Shown here in pieces: positions 24,263-27,648 of a stretch of DNA of 27,648 nt. The number at the start of each line of letters is the position of its first letter. Positions within the stretch are counted from its first letter, which is position 1. The position numbers and the translations under genes were made by a program. Source of the DNA: Deltaproteobacteria bacterium (GTDB lineage: Bacteria > Desulfobacterota > Binatia > UBA9968); contig VBKX01000002.1 of assembly GCA_005879435.1 (NCBI GenBank), positions 1-27,648 on the forward strand, in the 5' to 3' direction. The notes under the pieces were generated by a model. That model did not search any database and was not told the DNA's origin. It saw only the letters and a program-made list of their open reading frames with translations.

Positions 24263-25297
24263 TTAGACCGCGAAGCGAAAATGGATGATATCCCCGTCTT
24301 TGACGAGGTAATCTTTGCCCTCCAGGCGGAGCTTTCCCGCCTCTTTGCACTTCGCGTCACTGCCGCAAATAACGAATTCGTCGTAAGGGACCACTTCCGC
24401 GCGAATAAATCCCCGCTCGATGTCGCTATGAATTTTACCGGCGGCTTTCCTGGCCACAGCGCCTTGGGTGATCGTCCATGCGCGTACCTCATCTTCGCCG
24501 GTGGTGAAGAAACTGATGAGGTTCAATAAAGCGTAGGATGCGCGAATAAACCGTTCCCGCGCCGGCTCTTCGATCCCGATCTCTCTCAGGAAAGCCGTGC
24601 GGTCGTTTTCATCGAGCTGAGCGATCTCCATTTCGACCTTGCCTGCGAGAGCAAGCCCCTGAAGTTGGCGTCGGTCTAATTCTTCTTGATAGCTCGAGCT
24701 GAGCGACTGGCCTGCTTGTTCCTCGGACTGGTTGAAAATCACCAGCACGGGTTTGCGGCTGAGGAAGCCAAACCCTGAGGCCAGATTTTCTTCGTCTGCG
24801 CTGAAACTCAATGTTCTGAGACTCACTTCGTTTTCCAACGCTTCGGAGCAGCGGTCGAGCAATGCTTCCTCTTGGAGTCGTGCTTTTTCCTTTTTTAAAC
24901 GGCTGCGCCGATTCTCGACCACCGCAAGATCCGCGAGGATCATTTCCGTCATGAGATCATTAAGCTCTTTGATCGGGTTGGCACCGGCGCCGAAATCGCG
25001 CAGCACCAGGGTGATGGCATCGACCTCGCGCATCTGCGTGACCAGCGCTTGATTCGACTTGAGGTTCTCTTCGCCCTCGCTCGGCGGAAAGTCCGTGAAG
25101 CGAATCTCCGCATAAGTCGTTTTCTTAGGCTTGAAGATCTGCGACAGTTTATCGATGCGCGCGTCGGGAACCTTGATGACACCCAAGTGGATCTCTTCTT
25201 TGCCGCCGAAGCCTCCGGTCTGCGCTTGCAGCCCCGTCAGCATATTGAAGATCGTCGTTTTTCCCGCGCCGCGATGGCCGATTAAACCAACTTTCAT
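24263..25297 (-). CDS. YchF-like GTPase with C-terminal TGS-like domain (divergent)
   Basis: 344 residues. The N-terminal G domain has a P-loop GHRGAGKTT (residues 7-15), changed from the GxPNVGKS form of canonical YchF/OBG proteins. FTDFPP stands where the family has a D-x-x-G motif, so the G3 element looks degenerate. REVDAITLVLRDF is conserved, as is a long helical hairpin (about 110-165: DLAVVENRRSRLKKEK). The last ~85 residues form the TGS/DUF933-type domain: AGKIHSDIERGFIRAEVVPYDE and GKDYLVKDGDIIHFRF. The expected NKxD base-recognition motif is replaced by an NQSEE segment, as YchF relatives often prefer ATP. Role probably ribosome-associated; not shown here. A terminator separates it from degP, and the binding-protein gene follows after a 108-nt gap. 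Confidence 0.85.
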   Translation of the reverse strand: MKVGLIGHRGAGKTTIFNMLTGLQAQTGGFGGKEEIHLGVIKVPDARIDKLSQIFKPKKTTYAEIRFTDFPPSEGEENLKSNQALVTQMREVDAITLVLRDFGAGANPIKELNDLMTEMILADLAVVENRRSRLKKEKARLQEEALLDRCSEALENEVSLRTLSFSADEENLASGFGFLSRKPVLVIFNQSEEQAGQSLSSSYQEELDRRQLQGLALAGKVEMEIAQLDENDRTAFLREIGIEEPARERFIRASYALLNLISFFTTGEDEVRAWTITQGAVARKAAGKIHSDIERGFIRAEVVPYDEFVICGSDAKCKEAGKLRLEGKDYLVKDGDIIHFRFAV

Positions 25298-25402
25298 TGA
25301 ATAGCTTCTCCTGATTCGTCAGCTTACCGGAAAGCAATCTAACAGGAAAAGACCGCTGAATAAATCTGCACGCCAATGGGTCGCGGGAGATTTCGCGCGG
25401 AT

Positions 25403-25462
25403 AAAAACGACATCGCCCAGCTTCGGCGCCGATAAAATCGGCTTACCGCAAGCTGGGCGATG
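25403..25462 (-). terminator. Nested-hairpin intrinsic terminator downstream of the DegP-type gene
   Basis: Arms 25411-25423 and 25450-25462 pair perfectly over 13 bp (catcgcccagctt and its complement). Inside, 25428-25433 pairs with 25437-25442 over 6 bp around an AAA loop. On the - strand the outer stem is followed 3 nt later by five T residues (25407-25403), the layout of a rho-independent terminator. It lies 24 nt past the DegP stop and before the GTPase gene. Confidence 0.75.
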
Positions 25463-25485
25463 ACGGAACTTAAGAAAACTCGGGC

Positions 25486-26958
25486 CTAACGTTTCAGGGC
25501 GAGAAATACGCTGGACTGGCCACGCCGCACCAGCAGCAATACGGATGCGCTCTTTTCGCCACGCGCCATTTCCCGGTTGTAGTCCGCGAGATTTTTCACC
25601 GGACGGCGGTTGATCTGCGTAATCAAGTCGCCCGAGCGTAAGCCCGCTTCGTCGCCAGAACTCCCAGGTTTGACGTCAGTGATGACAACCCCTTCGGGAC
25701 GATCCAACCCCAAGCTTTGCGCGATCTCCGGCGTGACCGGCTGCACGGTCAAACCCAAATCGCCCTCTTGACCCGCTGCGGCGACTTCATTTTCTTTCAT
25801 TTCACCGACCGCTATCGGCAGCGAAACCTCCTTACCGTCCCGTACGACTTTGAGCGATACGCTGGTTCCTGGTGCGATGCGGGCGACCAAAGCCGGCAGG
25901 TCGCCAGAATCTTTAATTTCCTTGGAATTAAATTCGACAATCACGTCACCGGTCTTAATACCGGCGCGCTCGGCTGGGCTGCCCTTCATGACATCGGCGA
26001 CCAAAGCGCCGCGTTGTTGTTTGAGGCCGAGGGAATCGGCAATTTCAGGGGTGATCTTCTGCACCGTCGTGCCGAGATAGCCGCGCACTACTTTACCTTT
26101 ATCTTGGAGTTGTGGGAGCAGTTCCTTTATCGAATTGGTTGGAATGGCAAAGCCGATGCCGATGTTGCCACCTGATTGGCTAAAAATCGCCGTGGTGATA
26201 CCGACGACTTCGCCGCGTAGATTGATCAACGGCCCGCCCGAGTTGCCGGGATTAATCGACGCGTCGGTTTGGATGAAGTTGTCGTAAGGACCGGCGCCGA
26301 TTTGTCGTCCCTTGGCGCTGACGATTCCCGACGTTACCGTATGATCCAGACCGAAAGGATTTCCGATGGCCATCACCCACTCGCCGACTTCAAGACGATC
26401 GGAGTCGCCTAGAGTAACCACCGGCAAGTCTTGTCCTGCGTCAATCTTAATCACGGCAATATCGGTTTTTTGATCTTTGCCGACCACTTTGGCGTCGTAA
26501 TTTTTGCCGTCCGACAACGTCACCGCGATCTTTTGCGCGCCGTCAACGACATGATAATTGGTCAGGATCGTGCCATTGCTATCGATGATAAAGCCAGAGC
26601 CCAACCCTGTTTGCCGCTGGGGTCCGCGCGGCATGCGCCCGCCAAAGAATCTTTGCCAAAACTCGCTCATGGGATCGTCGTTGTCGAAAGGAGAAGGGTC
26701 CGCCGCCGCTTTGCGCATCTGGGTGGTCGAGACATTCACCACGGATGGGCCGACCTTCTTCGCTAAGCTAGCAAAATCCGGCAAACCCTGCACCACAGCC
26801 GGCGCTGCGGCGTTGCTGGCGACCGGCACGATTTTGCCGGTCCCGTAGTAATGGTCGATGGCGCCGCTAATACCGACTCCCGCCAGGACGCAAAGCATGC
26901 TGCCGACAACGAGCGAAGAAATTGCTACGCTCTTTTTCCTTGTTAGATCACTGATCAT
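25486..26958 (-). CDS. degP: Do/DegP-type periplasmic serine protease with two PDZ domains
   Basis: A periplasmic protease-chaperone of the DegP/DegQ (HtrA) type, 490 residues. An N-terminal hydrophobic segment (about 11-32) is a signal or anchor. The trypsin-like domain has GLGSGFIIDSNGTILTNYHVV with His136, DIAVIKI with Asp166 and INPGNSGGPL with Ser240. Two PDZ domains follow (about 292-385 and 395-488); the second holds VVITDVKPGSSGDEAGLRSGDLI. The LA-loop is short with a GGRMPRGP tail, closer to DegQ/MucD than to DegP, so the symbol is approximate. GGAGGAAAGC precedes the ATG. A terminator is downstream at 25403-25462. The gene directly follows a copy of the small unknown family in the same direction. 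The frame is intact. Confidence 0.93.
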   Translation of the reverse strand: MISDLTRKKSVAISSLVVGSMLCVLAGVGISGAIDHYYGTGKIVPVASNAAAPAVVQGLPDFASLAKKVGPSVVNVSTTQMRKAAADPSPFDNDDPMSEFWQRFFGGRMPRGPQRQTGLGSGFIIDSNGTILTNYHVVDGAQKIAVTLSDGKNYDAKVVGKDQKTDIAVIKIDAGQDLPVVTLGDSDRLEVGEWVMAIGNPFGLDHTVTSGIVSAKGRQIGAGPYDNFIQTDASINPGNSGGPLINLRGEVVGITTAIFSQSGGNIGIGFAIPTNSIKELLPQLQDKGKVVRGYLGTTVQKITPEIADSLGLKQQRGALVADVMKGSPAERAGIKTGDVIVEFNSKEIKDSGDLPALVARIAPGTSVSLKVVRDGKEVSLPIAVGEMKENEVAAAGQEGDLGLTVQPVTPEIAQSLGLDRPEGVVITDVKPGSSGDEAGLRSGDLITQINRRPVKNLADYNREMARGEKSASVLLLVRRGQSSVFLALKR

Positions 26959-27058
26959 TTTTGCTTTCCTCCACCATTTTTAGCCATGGCGGCTTGTCTT
27001 TAGGTTAATTTCTCGCGATGCCGGCGTCATGATGCGCAAATCACCGCTCCGCGTCGAC

Positions 27059-27523
27059 TTAGTTTACCGACGAACTCCGACTTTCCTTCTTGCTCCGGCT
27101 TCCTATGACCATCTCTTTCCAACGCAGTAGGCCCTGTCTCATATACTCCGCGTCGTATCCCAGGGCGTCGCACACGTTTTCAAAAGAGAAAAGATAGGAA
27201 CGGTCGGTGCTTTCGATCCATGCTGCTGCATCGAGATGCATGGTTTGCTTGCGCTTGCAGGTAGCCGATACATTGTCCTGGAAACAGACGACAGCATCCT
27301 GCAGCAATGCGAGCATAAGAACACGCTCGGGATCGAGATGAAAACGTCGGCGATAAGTAGATTGATATTGGTGTTCCACGAGGATGTCGGGTTGAAACAC
27401 CGAGAGCGCCCTTTCTTCCACTGGCGCCCTGGGCTGCGCTGTACCTCTGACCCAAAAAGGTGATCGTCCACCTTTATGATGTTGATGTTTTTCCCGCGTT
27501 TTAGCTGGTTTTTTCGCGATCAC
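27059..27523 (-). CDS. Small uncharacterised protein, copy 2 of a two-copy family
   Basis: 154 residues from the GTG at 27523. The basic N-terminus (AKKPAKTREKHQHHKGG, to about residue 24) is absent from copy 1. The family core then runs PDI, VLMLALLQDAVVCFQDN, AAAWIESTDRSYLFSFENVCDALGYDAEYMRQGLLRWKE, and a basic, serine-rich tail closes it. Cys and Trp positions are shared with copy 1 at 17888-18262. Start choice: GGGAGG lies close upstream and the GTG overlaps the TGA of an upstream frame as GTGA. An ATG at 27613 exists in frame but would overlap that frame by 90 nt. No domain name is known to me. It sits 100 nt upstream of the DegP-type gene in the same direction, and a common transcript is possible. 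Confidence 0.75.
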   Translation of the reverse strand: MIAKKPAKTREKHQHHKGGRSPFWVRGTAQPRAPVEERALSVFQPDILVEHQYQSTYRRRFHLDPERVLMLALLQDAVVCFQDNVSATCKRKQTMHLDAAAWIESTDRSYLFSFENVCDALGYDAEYMRQGLLRWKEMVIGSRSKKESRSSSVN

Positions 27524-27648
27524 GATCCTCCCTCCCTTCGTTTTAGACAAGTCACTAACTGGTTTTGTTCCAAGTTTTTGACGCGCACGCGAATGCGCCG
27601 ACAATCCTGGCATCGACCCTGCTTAGGCTTCCAAGGTTTTACGTCACG
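27520..27648 (-). CDS. C-terminal end of a small CxxC (zinc-ribbon-like) protein, 5' end outside the window
   Basis: A frame open from the window edge to TGA at 27520-27522 codes 42 residues, rich in Lys and Arg, with GRCQDCRRIRVRVKN and a later VTCLKRREGGS ending. The CQDC pair plus a third Cys suggests part of a small zinc ribbon or a DNA- or RNA-binding piece. The frame has no ATG and the TGA overlaps the next gene's GTG by 4 nt (GTGA), the usual sign of an operon. The first part is off the window, so identity and length are unknown. Confidence 0.6.
   Translation of the reverse strand, partial: RDVKPWKPKQGRCQDCRRIRVRVKNLEQNQLVTCLKRREGGS

Noticed and set aside
27524..27613. ATG at 27613 as start of the second small-family gene
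   Set aside because: The GTG at 27523 has a ribosome site and a GTGA overlap with an upstream frame, while the extra 30 residues would be read over that frame's codons.
1..27648. Cobalamin riboswitch, CRISPR array, insertion sequence or prophage
   Set aside because: No B12-box-like leader precedes any operon start in the window (the operon start is off the edge). There are no regularly spaced repeats, and no transposase, integrase or phage genes were seen.

Overview
This window looks like chromosomal DNA from a free-living, Gram-negative-type bacterium with moderately high GC. Signals for periplasmic and lipoprotein export are clear (DegP-type proteases, a BtuF-like binding protein, an M48 lipoprotein). 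The mixture of an anaerobic-style late cobalamin operon, acyl-CoA dehydrogenases, an orphan NMT1-type solute-binding protein, a TrzN-like amidohydrolase and a divergent YchF-like GTPase suggests a deltaproteobacterial, Binatota-like or Rokubacteria-like soil or sediment lineage. That placement is inference; there is no rRNA or other taxonomic marker in the window.

Region 1 (1-9773, + strand) is one tightly packed operon for the late steps, salvage and uptake of vitamin B12: cobQ (5' end off the window), cobB/cbiA, cbiZ, cbiB, cobD/cobC, cobU, cobT, cobS, btuF, btuC, btuD. Most genes touch or overlap their neighbours. CbiZ returns imported cobinamides to cobyric acid. CbiB, CobD, CobU, CobT and CobS attach and complete the nucleotide loop. 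BtuFCD would import corrinoids.

Region 2 (9784-12804, - strand) is an SDR plus two acyl-CoA dehydrogenases, a fatty-acid or acyl-CoA degradation operon. Region 3 (12918-17886) holds three proteolysis genes: an HtrA-like protease, a Lon-family ATP-dependent protease and an M48/TPR lipoprotein. Region 4 (17888-21519) has a small unknown protein, a class II aldolase-family protein, a small alpha/beta-barrel-like protein and an oligoendopeptidase F. Region 5 (21601-27648, - strand) has an amidohydrolase, an NMT1-type binding protein, a YchF-like GTPase, a two-PDZ DegP protease, a second copy of the small unknown family, and the tail of a small CxxC protein running off the edge.

The most striking result is structural. 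At least six genes (cbiB, cobT, the second acyl-CoA dehydrogenase, the SDR, lon, pepF) are broken. In five of them the break is not a simple base slip: a short stretch, roughly 30-90 nt, encoding a conserved family segment is absent and the frame changes at the joint. pepF has a one-base slip in a C run and, further on, a perfect 22-nt inverted copy of its own upstream sequence in place of a conserved segment. A tentative in-frame loss is seen in the first acyl-CoA dehydrogenase. These lesions are either an assembly or amplification artefact or real deletion-driven decay, and only reads can decide.

The best candidates for undescribed biology are the duplicated small protein family (17888-18262 and 27059-27523), both copies next to envelope-protease genes, and the CxxC protein translationally coupled to the second copy. 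No tRNA, rRNA, CRISPR array, insertion sequence or prophage was seen. No stretch over 300 bases lacks a gene; the longest gap is 18263-18505.
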